Positions 18,321 to 26,356 of a stretch of 64,000 bases of DNA are shown piece by piece. This DNA comes from Sphingomonas sp. IC081 (GTDB lineage Bacteria > Pseudomonadota > Alphaproteobacteria > Sphingomonadales > Sphingomonadaceae). Location of the stretch: contig NZ_CP029761.1 in NCBI RefSeq assembly GCF_006874585.1, positions 569,001-633,000 of the forward strand, given 5' to 3'. Made by a program: the position numbers and the translations under genes. Each line of letters starts with the position of its first letter. Position 1 is the stretch's first letter. The notes beneath the pieces were generated by a model. The model made no database searches. It had not been told where the DNA came from and saw nothing but the letters and a program-made list of their open reading frames with translations.

Positions 18321-20468
18321 TCAATCGACATAATAGCCTTTGAACTTCTTGTGATAGCCAAAGGCGTCGCCGAGGCCGGCGCTGGCATATTGGCGGGCAT
18401 CGAGGAAGCTGAGGGCAATGCCGGCAATCGTGCTGCCGCTCTGGCGCAGCAGCTCCAGCGTCGTTTCCACCGCGCGCAGCGGCGTGCGGCGCCACCGGGC
18501 GACCACCAGCGTGGTATCGGAAAGCCGGGTGACGATGCGGGTCTCGGCCAGCCCGAGCAGGGGCGCGGAATCGAAGATCACGATATCGAACCGCGCCTTC
18601 AGCGCCTCGATCAGCCGCATCATGCTCTCGCGGGAGATGCCTTCGCCGCCCCCCATCTCGCCCCGCGTGGTCAGCACCACAAGGCCGCTTGCCGTATCGC
18701 GGGTCAGCGCCTCGTCGATTGGCAGGGTGCCGTCCAGCACGCGCAGAAGGGCCTCGCCTTCACGCCCGGGGACCAGCGCGTCCGAGGTGGAGTGATGGCG
18801 CAGGTCGGCATCGACCAGAACGACGGTGCGATGCGACAGCGCCAGCGTGCGCGCCAGGCACATGGCAGTGGTCGACTTGCCTTCGCGGGGCAGCGGGGAC
18901 GTGATCGTCACCACACGCTTGCCGTCCGCTCCCAGCAGATCGAGGCCCGAGGCAAGGTGGCGCAGGCTTTCGGTGAACATGGAGAAGGGGCGGGACACGA
19001 CATAGTCCTGCGGCGCGATGCTGCCGCGTTTGACCCGCGCCGCCGAGTGCAGGGTAGGGATGGCACCGATGTAGCTGGCACCCAGCGCCTGCTCGATGTC
19101 CCTGCGGGTGGACACCCGGCTCTCGGCGTACTCGGCAATGCCGGTGGCGGCGAGGCCCGCCGCCAGGGCAACAAACAGGCCGGCAAGGGCGCCAAGCTTG
19201 CGGTTTGGCGAGATCGGGCCGCCGGGCACCTGGGCGGACGAAGCAATGCTGGCTTCGGCATCGGCAAGCGAGCCAGCCTGGGCGGCTTCCTTGGCGCGGG
19301 TGAGGAAGGCGTTGTAGATGGCGCGGCTGGCCTCGGCACGGCGTTCGAGCTCGAGGCGGCCGACCTGGGCCGCGCTGTTCTGGGCCAGCGAACCGCGGGC
19401 GCCGCCACGGCTGGCCAGGAGCGAGTCGAGTCGGGACTGGGCGATCTGCACATCCGCGCGCAGGCCCGAGACGATGCGCGAGAGTTCCGCCTGCAACTGG
19501 GCATGGATGTCGTCAAGCTCGTTGCGCGCCTCGATCACGTCGGGGTGGCGGTTGCCGTAACGGGCGTCAAGCTGGGCAAGGCGGGCGCTGGCCTGCGCTT
19601 CCTGCTGGCGAAGCTGGCGCACGGTGTCCGATGCCAGCGCGGCGCCGATGTCGGCTCCGCCGCCGCCGCGCGCGAGTTGTGACTGGGCGGCGGCGAGCCG
19701 CCCGCGCTGTTCGGCCAGCGCGGCCTGGGCTTCGGCGATCTGGCGGTTGAGTTCGGACACTTCCTGTTCCGCCATCGTAGCGCCTTCCGCGCTCATCAGG
19801 TTGTGGCGAACCATGTAGTCCTGCAGGGTGGCATCGTCGGCCACGGCCTGGCGGCGCAGGGTCTCCGCGCGGGCTTGCGCGTCCTCGGCCGATTGGCGGC
19901 TGCGCGACTGCCTGTGCTGCGCGCTCAGCGCGATGTAGGTCTGGGCGATGCCGTTGGCGAGTTCGGCGGAAAGTTCCGGATTGCCCGTGCGCGCCGTGAC
20001 ATCGACCAGGTAGGTCACCCCGATCCGGCGAACCTTGGTGAGGGCCAGCACCCGCAGCATGGCGCGCTCTTCGGCAAGGGTCGCCGCGCCTTGGGTGCCG
20101 CCACCGATCGGTCCGTCTGCCGTGCCCGGCTTTTCGGGAAGACCGAAGCCCTTGCGCCGGTCAAGGTGAAGGCGGCGCACGACGGCAATCGTCAGCGCCG
20201 GGGAGCGCATCATCATGACGGCGGTGTCGATCAGGTTGTCGTCCGCCGGGGCGAGGGCACCGCGATCGTTGACCTTTACCGGTTGGCCTTCGCGCGGTTC
20301 GAGCTGGAGGGTCGCAGTGGCCGAATAGACTTTCGGGGTGATCCACAGCACGCCGCCGGCCAGCAGCACGACTGCCAGGAACGTGCCGAGAAACAGCCAG
20401 CGATGACGCAAGATGATCTCGCGAATAAAAGCAGGATCGGGAAGTATCTTCCTGGGTCTGTTTTCCAT
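18321..20468 (-). CDS. Polysaccharide copolymerase with tyrosine-kinase domain (Wzc/ExoP-like)
   Basis: From the ATG at 20468 (MENRPRKILPDPAFIREIIL) the protein is 715 residues. A first membrane span lies at about 35-55 (WLFLGTFLAVVLLAGGVLW), followed by a Wzz domain, long coiled-coil and GNVR regions, and a second span (GALAGLFVALAAGLAATGI). The cytoplasmic BY-kinase domain has Walker A PREGKST with K531, Walker A' VVLVDADLRH and Walker B FDIVIFDSAPLLG. The tail is tyrosine-rich (GYHKKFKGYYVD). It controls chain length and export together with the outer-membrane lipoprotein, and the kinase cycles by autophosphorylation of the tyrosine tail. Upstream in-frame starts out to 21044 read through the divergent gene and are not credible. 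Confidence 0.92.
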   Translation of the reverse strand: MENRPRKILPDPAFIREIILRHRWLFLGTFLAVVLLAGGVLWITPKVYSATATLQLEPREGQPVKVNDRGALAPADDNLIDTAVMMMRSPALTIAVVRRLHLDRRKGFGLPEKPGTADGPIGGGTQGAATLAEERAMLRVLALTKVRRIGVTYLVDVTARTGNPELSAELANGIAQTYIALSAQHRQSRSRQSAEDAQARAETLRRQAVADDATLQDYMVRHNLMSAEGATMAEQEVSELNRQIAEAQAALAEQRGRLAAAQSQLARGGGGADIGAALASDTVRQLRQQEAQASARLAQLDARYGNRHPDVIEARNELDDIHAQLQAELSRIVSGLRADVQIAQSRLDSLLASRGGARGSLAQNSAAQVGRLELERRAEASRAIYNAFLTRAKEAAQAGSLADAEASIASSAQVPGGPISPNRKLGALAGLFVALAAGLAATGIAEYAESRVSTRRDIEQALGASYIGAIPTLHSAARVKRGSIAPQDYVVSRPFSMFTESLRHLASGLDLLGADGKRVVTITSPLPREGKSTTAMCLARTLALSHRTVVLVDADLRHHSTSDALVPGREGEALLRVLDGTLPIDEALTRDTASGLVVLTTRGEMGGGEGISRESMMRLIEALKARFDIVIFDSAPLLGLAETRIVTRLSDTTLVVARWRRTPLRAVETTLELLRQSGSTIAGIALSFLDARQYASAGLGDAFGYHKKFKGYYVD

Positions 20469-20672
20469 CAATTCATCGTATGGAAGATTGTGAATAATAC
20501 TGTTCAAGATGTTCCTCCAAAACAGATGAAGTTCGAATTGATGCCTTTGAGGGATGGGAATTAAATAATCCCGAAGTTCAATTCGATCTGATGACATCCG
20601 TACAATGCCTGTCTGAGATTTGACGGGGAACAGGATTTTCATCGGATTGAGAGTAGATTTCGGGATATTCGC
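20469..20672. promoter_or_regulatory. Divergent promoter region between the Wzc-like and ExoL-like genes
   Basis: The 204-bp gap separates two divergently read exopolysaccharide genes and is clearly richer in A and T than its neighbours, as expected for promoters. No individual -35/-10 pair or operator could be assigned with confidence. Confidence 0.4.
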
Positions 20673-21890
20673 ATGAGATTGGAGCAATATTCGCCGGCTA
20701 CGGTCGCCTATCTCGGACACGACGTGAACGATGCCGCCGTCCGGCGACGCGTGGCGATGTTCCGGGAGGAAGGCCTCGCGGTCAGGCTCGGTGGCTTCCG
20801 GCGGGGGGACGCGGCGCCGCCCGACGGCAGTCCGGACGAGATCGTCGACTTTGGAAAAACCGCCGACGCCCGGCTTATTCAGCGGGCACTCCGGGTTCTC
20901 GGCAACCTGCTCGCGCCCCGGCTCGTTCAGCGAACCTGCGACGGCGCGCGGGTTCTTGTGGCGCGCAACCTGGAAATGCTGGTGCTGGCATGGCGGGTGC
21001 GCCGTCGCGGGCAGCGGCTGGTTTACGAGTGTCTGGACATTCACCGATTAATGCTCGGTTCCGGATGCAAATCCCGGCTGATGCGGTGGATCGAGCGCAA
21101 GCTGCTGCGCCGTGCCGACCTGGTCCTGGTGAGTTCCCCGGCTTTTGCGCACGAGTATTTCTCGGCTCGGCAGGGGCATGACAAGGCGGTCCTGCTGGTC
21201 GAAAACAAGGTGCCGATCACCCAGCGCGCGGCACGGCGAGGCGGAGAGACCCGCGCCGAGGCCGAGCCCCGAGGCAGTGCCGAGACACATGCCGGGGCGC
21301 ACGCGCAGGCTTCCCCCCGTGTTGTCATCGGTTGGTTCGGCATGCTGCGCTGCCGCCGGACTCTGGCCGAACTGGCACGCATCGCCAGGGCCGATGTCCC
21401 GGGTCCGGCGGCGGTCAGTGGCGCCCGGGTGGAGGTGCTGATTGCCGGGATCCCCAGCCCGGCCGAATTCCCCGACTTTGCCGAGCAGGTGAGGGCCTGT
21501 CCCGGCTTGCGCTACCTCGGGCCCTACACGCCCGCGCAGCTTCCCGATCTCTATGCCGAGGTCGATTACATCTGGGCCATCGACTATTTCGAAGAGGGGC
21601 TCAATTCCGAATGGTTGCTGCCCAACCGGCTCTACGAGGGGCTGGCGCACGGGGCCGTGCCGATCGCCTTGCGCCGGGTCGAGACGGGGCGCTGGCTGGA
21701 GCGTCACGGCGTCGGCCTGCTGGTCGATGCGCCGGAGGCGGAATTGCCGCAGCGTCTGCTGGAGGCTGCGGGGGCGCGGTTTGAGGCATGGCGCCGTGCG
21801 GTGGCGGCGCTGCCGATGGAGGCACTGTTCCAGACGGAGCGGGAGCGCAAGGCCATCGTCGCGCAAGTGATGGGGGCGGACCATGACTGA
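20673..21890 (+). CDS. ExoL-like glycosyltransferase
   Basis: The 405-residue protein opens AYLGHDVNDAAVRRRVAMFR, which resembles the start of S. meliloti ExoL and related GT-B transferases. A later segment, DYIWAIDYFEEGLNSEWLLP followed by NRLYEGLAHGAVPIA, is the nucleotide-sugar-binding half. There is no signal peptide or membrane span. ExoL adds a beta-glucosyl residue during succinoglycan repeat-unit assembly; equivalence here is inferred from similarity and from the following ExoA/ExoM gene, the same order as exoL-exoA-exoM. It overlaps the next gene by 8 bp. Confidence 0.78.
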   Translation: MRLEQYSPATVAYLGHDVNDAAVRRRVAMFREEGLAVRLGGFRRGDAAPPDGSPDEIVDFGKTADARLIQRALRVLGNLLAPRLVQRTCDGARVLVARNLEMLVLAWRVRRRGQRLVYECLDIHRLMLGSGCKSRLMRWIERKLLRRADLVLVSSPAFAHEYFSARQGHDKAVLLVENKVPITQRAARRGGETRAEAEPRGSAETHAGAHAQASPRVVIGWFGMLRCRRTLAELARIARADVPGPAAVSGARVEVLIAGIPSPAEFPDFAEQVRACPGLRYLGPYTPAQLPDLYAEVDYIWAIDYFEEGLNSEWLLPNRLYEGLAHGAVPIALRRVETGRWLERHGVGLLVDAPEAELPQRLLEAAGARFEAWRRAVAALPMEALFQTERERKAIVAQVMGADHD

Positions 21891-23844
21891 GCCGCGTTCC
21901 TTTCCGTTCGATGATGCGCATGCCGATGTGCTGGTCGTGGTTCCATGCCTGAACGAGCAGGAGCATCTGCCCGGCCTGCTCGACGCCTTGCTGCGCGATG
22001 CGCGCGGGGCGCTGGTCGTGGTGGCCGATGGCGGCAGCACCGATGCCAGCCGCGCCATCGTGGCGGAACGCGCACGCCGCCACGCCAATCTGCATCTGCT
22101 CGACAATCCGCAGCGGATACAGAGTGCCGGAGTCAATCTGGCGGCGCGGCGCTTTGGCGCCGGGCGGCGCTGGCTGGTGCGGGTCGATGCGCATTGCGAC
22201 TATCCGGCGGGTTATGTCGACCGTCTCAAGACGGCGGCGGCGGCGAAAGGGGCGGATGCGGTCAGCGTCCCGATGGTGTCGCGCGGGAACGGATGTTTCC
22301 AGGTCGCAGCGGCGGCGGCGCAGAACTCGGTGCTGGGTACCGGGGGATCGCCCCATCGCCACCTTGGCGAAGGGCGCTGGGTCGACCACGGCCACCATGC
22401 CCTGTTCGATCTCATGCGCTTCCTCGCCGCGGGCGGTTACGACGAGGCCTTTTCGCACAACGAGGATGCCGAACTCGACCGCCGCCTGCGCGATCGGGGC
22501 GCACGCATCTGGCTGGAGCCCTCGGCGGCGATCACGTATTATCCGCGCGCTTCGCTGCGGCCCCTGCTGCGCCAGTATCGCAATTACGGGCGGGGGCGGG
22601 CGCGCAATCTGGCACGCCATCCGGACCGGATGAAGCTGCGCCAGATCCTGCCGCTGGGGGTCGTGCCGGCGATCCTGCTGGCGCCGTTCGGGCTTTTGCT
22701 GGCGGCGCTGCATCCTTGGGCACTGGCGCTGGCATTGCCGGCGATGGTCTGGATCGGGGCGACGCTTGCCGCAGGCGCGGGACTGGGGCTGCGGTCGCGG
22801 GTGCCTTGCGCGATGGGGGCCGGCGGCGCGGCACTGGCGATGCACGCGGGCTGGGGGTTCGGCTTTGTGGCGGAATGGCTGCGGCTGCGGGCAAGGCCGG
22901 ATCACTTGCCTGCGCCGCCGGTGCCGCTGGTCGTCGATCCCGATGGGCAAGCAACGGCCTGCGGGCTGGAAGCGGTAACGATCTGCGTCTGCACGTTCCG
23001 CCGGGACTCGCTGTTCGAGACTCTGACGTCCTTCCTTGGCCTGTCCGCTCTGGACGGGCGCGCGGTGAATGTCGTGGTGGTCGACAACGACGATGGGGAC
23101 GATCTGCGCGCTGCTGTCGGGCGGTTCGCTGCAGGGTACGGCTTGCCGCTCGCCTATGTCCATGCTCCGGCGCGCAACATCTCGATTGCCCGCAATGCCG
23201 CCCTCGATGCCGTGACGACGCGCTGGGCGGCCTTCATCGACGATGACGAGGTGGCCGATCCCGCCTGGCTGGCGATGTTGCTGGCCGGGCATGAGGGGCA
23301 TCACGCGGTGATCGGACAGAGCCGGGCGGTCTATCCCGCCGAACTGCCGGGCTGGGCGGCGCGCTGCGATTTCCATTCCAACCGAATCACCGGCCGTCCG
23401 GACAATGCCTATACCTCCAACGCCTTGATCGACGTGGATTTCGTGCGCGGGACGAACTTGCGGTTTCGTGAGGGACTGGGCCGCACCGGGGGCGAGGATA
23501 CCCTGTTTTTCCGGCAGATGGCCGAGGCCGGCGGCTCCATCGTCTACCGACCGGCCTCCGTCGTCTACGAGACGGTCCCGGCCCAGCGGGCGACGATGGC
23601 CTGGGTGCGGCGGCGCAAATATCGCTCGGGCCAGGTCCATGGGCTGCTGTGCCGGGAGTTCGAGCCCGTCCGCTATCGCAAGCTGGTCGCCACTGCCGGG
23701 GCCAAGCTGGTCCTCTCGGCGGCGATGGCACTGCTGACGATACCCGGCACCGACGCCTCCCGGCGCTGGACGGCGCGGGCCTTCCTCCATGCCGGCGCGC
23801 TTCATTTCCGGGTGAAACCGGCGATCCTGGAGGAATATGCCTGA
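21883..23844 (+). CDS. Fused ExoA-like and ExoM-like bifunctional glycosyltransferase
   Basis: One uninterrupted 653-residue frame contains two GT2 domains. Residues of about 10-245 (VLVVVPCLNEQEHLPGLLDA, VVADGGSTDAS) plus membrane segments at about 255-330 match ExoA. Residues from 365 on (AVTICVCTFRRDSLFETL, ARNISIARNAALD, FIDDDEVADPAW, YTSNALIDVDF, GGEDTLFFRQMAEAGG) match ExoM. In S. meliloti these are separate beta-1,3- and beta-1,4-glucosyltransferases acting at different steps of the succinoglycan octasaccharide, encoded by adjacent genes. Here the linker near residues 335-364 joins them. The start at 21883 overlaps the ExoL-like stop codon, implying translational coupling. Confidence 0.88.
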   Translation: MTEPRSFPFDDAHADVLVVVPCLNEQEHLPGLLDALLRDARGALVVVADGGSTDASRAIVAERARRHANLHLLDNPQRIQSAGVNLAARRFGAGRRWLVRVDAHCDYPAGYVDRLKTAAAAKGADAVSVPMVSRGNGCFQVAAAAAQNSVLGTGGSPHRHLGEGRWVDHGHHALFDLMRFLAAGGYDEAFSHNEDAELDRRLRDRGARIWLEPSAAITYYPRASLRPLLRQYRNYGRGRARNLARHPDRMKLRQILPLGVVPAILLAPFGLLLAALHPWALALALPAMVWIGATLAAGAGLGLRSRVPCAMGAGGAALAMHAGWGFGFVAEWLRLRARPDHLPAPPVPLVVDPDGQATACGLEAVTICVCTFRRDSLFETLTSFLGLSALDGRAVNVVVVDNDDGDDLRAAVGRFAAGYGLPLAYVHAPARNISIARNAALDAVTTRWAAFIDDDEVADPAWLAMLLAGHEGHHAVIGQSRAVYPAELPGWAARCDFHSNRITGRPDNAYTSNALIDVDFVRGTNLRFREGLGRTGGEDTLFFRQMAEAGGSIVYRPASVVYETVPAQRATMAWVRRRKYRSGQVHGLLCREFEPVRYRKLVATAGAKLVLSAAMALLTIPGTDASRRWTARAFLHAGALHFRVKPAILEEYA

Positions 23845-23921
23845 TCGCGCCTTGGCCTGTTTCGGGCAGGCGGGTGGATCTGCGGCGTCGGCGGCGGTAG
23901 GGCGGTGGGAAGGAGATCTCG

Positions 23922-24236
23922 ATGGACTTCACCTATATCCTGGCCGCCTTCCTGTCGCTCTGCGTGGGATTTGGCAGCGCGCTGGTTTTTGTCGCGGTGC
24001 GGGGCACATCGCCGCGCAAACTGGTCGCCATCGCCGTGGTCCTCGCGGTCGTTGCCGATCTTGTGCTCCTGATCGACTGGCGGGGCATCGGCGAATTGGG
24101 GGCCGCGAACCTGCTTGCCGACTTTGGCTTTTTCATACTCTACGGCTGCATCGGCTGTGCCTTCGGGGCCTATCCGGTGCTGGTGCTGCGCAGTGTCCTG
24201 CGGCGGGCGCGGCGGGCAGGGAGGGAAGATCGCTGA
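23922..24236 (+). CDS. Small integral membrane protein, unknown
   Basis: The 104-residue product starts after GGAAGGAG and has three hydrophobic spans (ILAAFLSLCVGFGSALVFVA, LVAIAVVLAVVADLVLLI, LADFGFFILYGCIGCAFGAY) followed by a basic tail. It is the last gene of the ExoL/ExoA-ExoM operon, 77 bp behind the fusion gene. No family was recognised. A role in polysaccharide assembly is suggested only by position. Confidence 0.7.
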   Translation: MDFTYILAAFLSLCVGFGSALVFVAVRGTSPRKLVAIAVVLAVVADLVLLIDWRGIGELGAANLLADFGFFILYGCIGCAFGAYPVLVLRSVLRRARRAGREDR

Positions 24237-24239
24237 CCG

Positions 24240-25079
24240 TCACGCAATGCCGGTCTGGAGGCTCCAGTGGCGGTCGTCCTCGAGCACCAGCGCGGTGAGC
24301 ACGCCGGTCCGGAAGGCGCCGGTGTCGATGCCGACCCGTCCCGGCGCCAGGTCGATTGCCGGCGTGATCGTGTGCCCGTGCACGACCAGCTTCTCGAAGC
24401 GCTGCTGCGAGCCGATGAAGGGTTCGCGAATCCAGCGCATGGTGGCGGCGTCCTGATCGCCAAGCGCCAACGCCGGGTCGATGCCGGCATGGGTGAAAAA
24501 CATGTCGCCGAACTCGGCACAGGCGCATAGCCCGCGCAGCAGTGCGCGGTGTTCCGCGGGAATGGCGCCGACCCCCTCGATGATGGCGTGGGTTTCGTCC
24601 CCGGAGCCGGGAAGCGCCACACCGTAGCTGGCCAATGTCTCGCGCCCGCCGATGCGGGCAAAGAACCGCGCAACCTCCTCGGTCGGGTGGTCGAGCAGTT
24701 CGAGCAGGACTTCCTCGTGGTTGCCCATGATCGCGTGGACTTCCAGCGCGCTGTCCTGCAGGAGCTTCACGAGATCGAGCACGCGGGCGCTGTCGGGGCC
24801 GCGGTCGACGAAGTCTCCCAGCAGCACGATTGCGGTCTCGCGGCAGGAAAGGCCGCGCGCATCGCGGGCGATCATGTCGATCAGGCGCTCGAACGGGGCG
24901 GCACAGCCGTGGATGTCGCCAATCGCGTAGATGCGTTTTCCGGGAGGAATGCGCCGGTCGCGGAAGGGATCGGCCGATGGCGGTGGTGGAGGCAGGGATG
25001 CGGGCGGCGCGGCGCTCTGCCCCGGCGCGTCCGGATGGTGTTCCTCGGCGGGACGCGAAGGCCGGAAGAAACGGCGCAT
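24240..25079 (-). CDS. PPP-type serine/threonine phosphatase or Ap4A-hydrolase-like metallophosphoesterase
   Basis: The 279-residue protein carries the full PPP signature set: IGDIHGC near residue 52, LLGDFVDRGPD near residue 86, IMGNHEE near residue 118, a downstream HAG and VVHGHT near residue 232. These ligate two metals and hydrolyse phosphoesters. The first 45 residues are proline-rich and probably disordered. There is no signal peptide. Its end lies 4 bp from the convergent exopolysaccharide operon. The substrate could be a phosphoprotein or a dinucleotide; sequence alone does not decide. Confidence 0.88.
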   Translation of the reverse strand: MRRFFRPSRPAEEHHPDAPGQSAAPPASLPPPPPSADPFRDRRIPPGKRIYAIGDIHGCAAPFERLIDMIARDARGLSCRETAIVLLGDFVDRGPDSARVLDLVKLLQDSALEVHAIMGNHEEVLLELLDHPTEEVARFFARIGGRETLASYGVALPGSGDETHAIIEGVGAIPAEHRALLRGLCACAEFGDMFFTHAGIDPALALGDQDAATMRWIREPFIGSQQRFEKLVVHGHTITPAIDLAPGRVGIDTGAFRTGVLTALVLEDDRHWSLQTGIA

Positions 25080-25179
25080 GCCGATTATATTAGGCGCTCA
25101 CCGGGCAAATGCCATCGGTTGCTGAAGGAAGCGCCGGCAGGGGGCAGGAGGGCGCGGGGGCCTTCCGCTTGCCTGCGAA

Positions 25180-25205
25180 CGACACCGCCCGTCGGGGCGG
25201 TGTCG
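25180..25205 (-). terminator. Hairpin downstream of the TorF porin gene
   Basis: Arms CGACACCGCCC (25180-25190) and GGGCGGTGTCG (25195-25205) form a perfect 11-bp stem with a 4-nt loop, 13 bp beyond the porin stop on the minus strand. The following T-run is very short. Confidence 0.6.
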
Positions 25206-25217
25206 CTGCGGGATCGA

Positions 25218-26060
25218 TCAGAAACCGGCGGTGAGCGAGAACAGCACGGTCGAACCGGCGATCGTCTTGCCGTTCTTGGTCGAGGAGAAGTTCGGCTGCA
25301 GGTAGGCCGATTCCGACTTCGAGATGTCGGTGTCGACATAAGCGACGCCCAGCGTCACCGGGCCGAGCGCCAGGTCGGCGCCGAGCAGCCAGTCGACATA
25401 TTCGCCGGTCGGCGCGACGCTGGTGCCGTTGGGCCCAAGGCCCGAGTTGCCGTTCGAATAGCCGATGTGGCCCTTCACGGTGACGGGAGTGTTGGGGATG
25501 CCGGCGCTGGCGTCGCTCCACATGTAGAAGTTGTCGGTCTTGGCGCCGGGGTTGCCGATACCGTCGAGATAGTCCGCGCCGCTGGCGTAGACTTTGCCGA
25601 GCGCCTGCTGCTTGGGCGCATAGGCCACGCCGACCAGCACGCTGGCCGGGCCGAGGTCGCCCGAAAGCTTGACGTAGGGTTCGGCGAAGTCGGTGTCGCT
25701 GGCGCCGCCCGGATACATGTACCAGGTCAGGCCGACGTCGAGCTTGAGGCCGCTGCTGATCTCGGTCGAGTAGCCGCCGACAAGGTCGAGTTCCATATTC
25801 GAGCCGCCGAAGGTGCCCCAGCCGGAAAGGTTGGAGGCCCAGGTGGCGACGTAGAAGCCGCTTTCATGGGTGACGGTCACGCCGCCTTGCACGGCCATTT
25901 CCTTGTCGGTCTGCGAGACGCCGCGGAAACGGTAGTCGGTGGTCAGCCCCACGCTGCCCGAGACGGTGATCGGTCCCGGTGCTTCTTCCTGCGCCATCGC
26001 AGGCGTTGCAAGCATGGCGGTAGCAAGGCCCAGGAGGCCGGTGGCAAGACGGAAATTCAT
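25218..26060 (-). CDS. TorF family putative porin
   Basis: The 280-residue protein has a classical signal peptide (MNFRLATGLLGLATAMLATP, cleavage after AMA). It continues ITVSGSVGLTTDYRFRGVSQ, the diagnostic start of the TorF/Gcw_chp family. Alternating beta strands run to a C-terminal phenylalanine (VLFSLTAGF), as expected for an outer-membrane barrel. The physiological substrate is unknown. It is monocistronic, with its own terminator. Confidence 0.92.
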   Translation of the reverse strand: MNFRLATGLLGLATAMLATPAMAQEEAPGPITVSGSVGLTTDYRFRGVSQTDKEMAVQGGVTVTHESGFYVATWASNLSGWGTFGGSNMELDLVGGYSTEISSGLKLDVGLTWYMYPGGASDTDFAEPYVKLSGDLGPASVLVGVAYAPKQQALGKVYASGADYLDGIGNPGAKTDNFYMWSDASAGIPNTPVTVKGHIGYSNGNSGLGPNGTSVAPTGEYVDWLLGADLALGPVTLGVAYVDTDISKSESAYLQPNFSSTKNGKTIAGSTVLFSLTAGF

Positions 26061-26255
26061 AATCGGAACGCCCTCATGTTTCGATTTGTTGCGCGTTCCT
26101 TCCTGCGTCCGGCAGTCGTGCCCTGCGTGCGTGGCGGGCCCATTTCTGCCGGAACCTCCTGCTTACGGATCGGGCTTGTCCGCTTGCTTGCCGGCCTGTG
26201 ACAAAATGTTTCCAGCGTCCGCAGGGGCGATCAGGCGCCGCATGCGGGTGCGTTC

Positions 26256-26299
26256 CATAAAGAAAAGCCGGGCGGCCCGAATGGGAAGGGCCGCCCGGC
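26256..26299 (-). terminator. Strong rho-independent terminator of the carbonic anhydrase-SulP operon
   Basis: A perfect 12-bp GC stem (GCCGGGCGGCCC at 26267-26278 and its complement at 26288-26299) is followed on the minus strand by TTTTCTTTAT. It sits 58 bp past the SulP stop. Confidence 0.9.
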
Positions 26300-26356
26300 A
26301 GGGGAAAGGCGAACGTGAGGGTGTTCGCCGCTCTGTCTGGTCAGATGGTCAGGCCA

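Noticed and set aside
16710..19682. A 990-codon plus-strand open frame opposite the flippase and the Wzc-like gene
   Set aside because: It spans two real minus-strand genes with intact family motifs and has no family resemblance itself. The same reasoning removes the long frames at 21601-23805, 26315-28363 and 51010-53571.
20469..21044. N-terminal extension of the Wzc-like frame to 21044
   Set aside because: The extension overlaps the divergent ExoL-like gene and the intergenic region and has no family similarity. The ATG at 20468 gives the normal protein.
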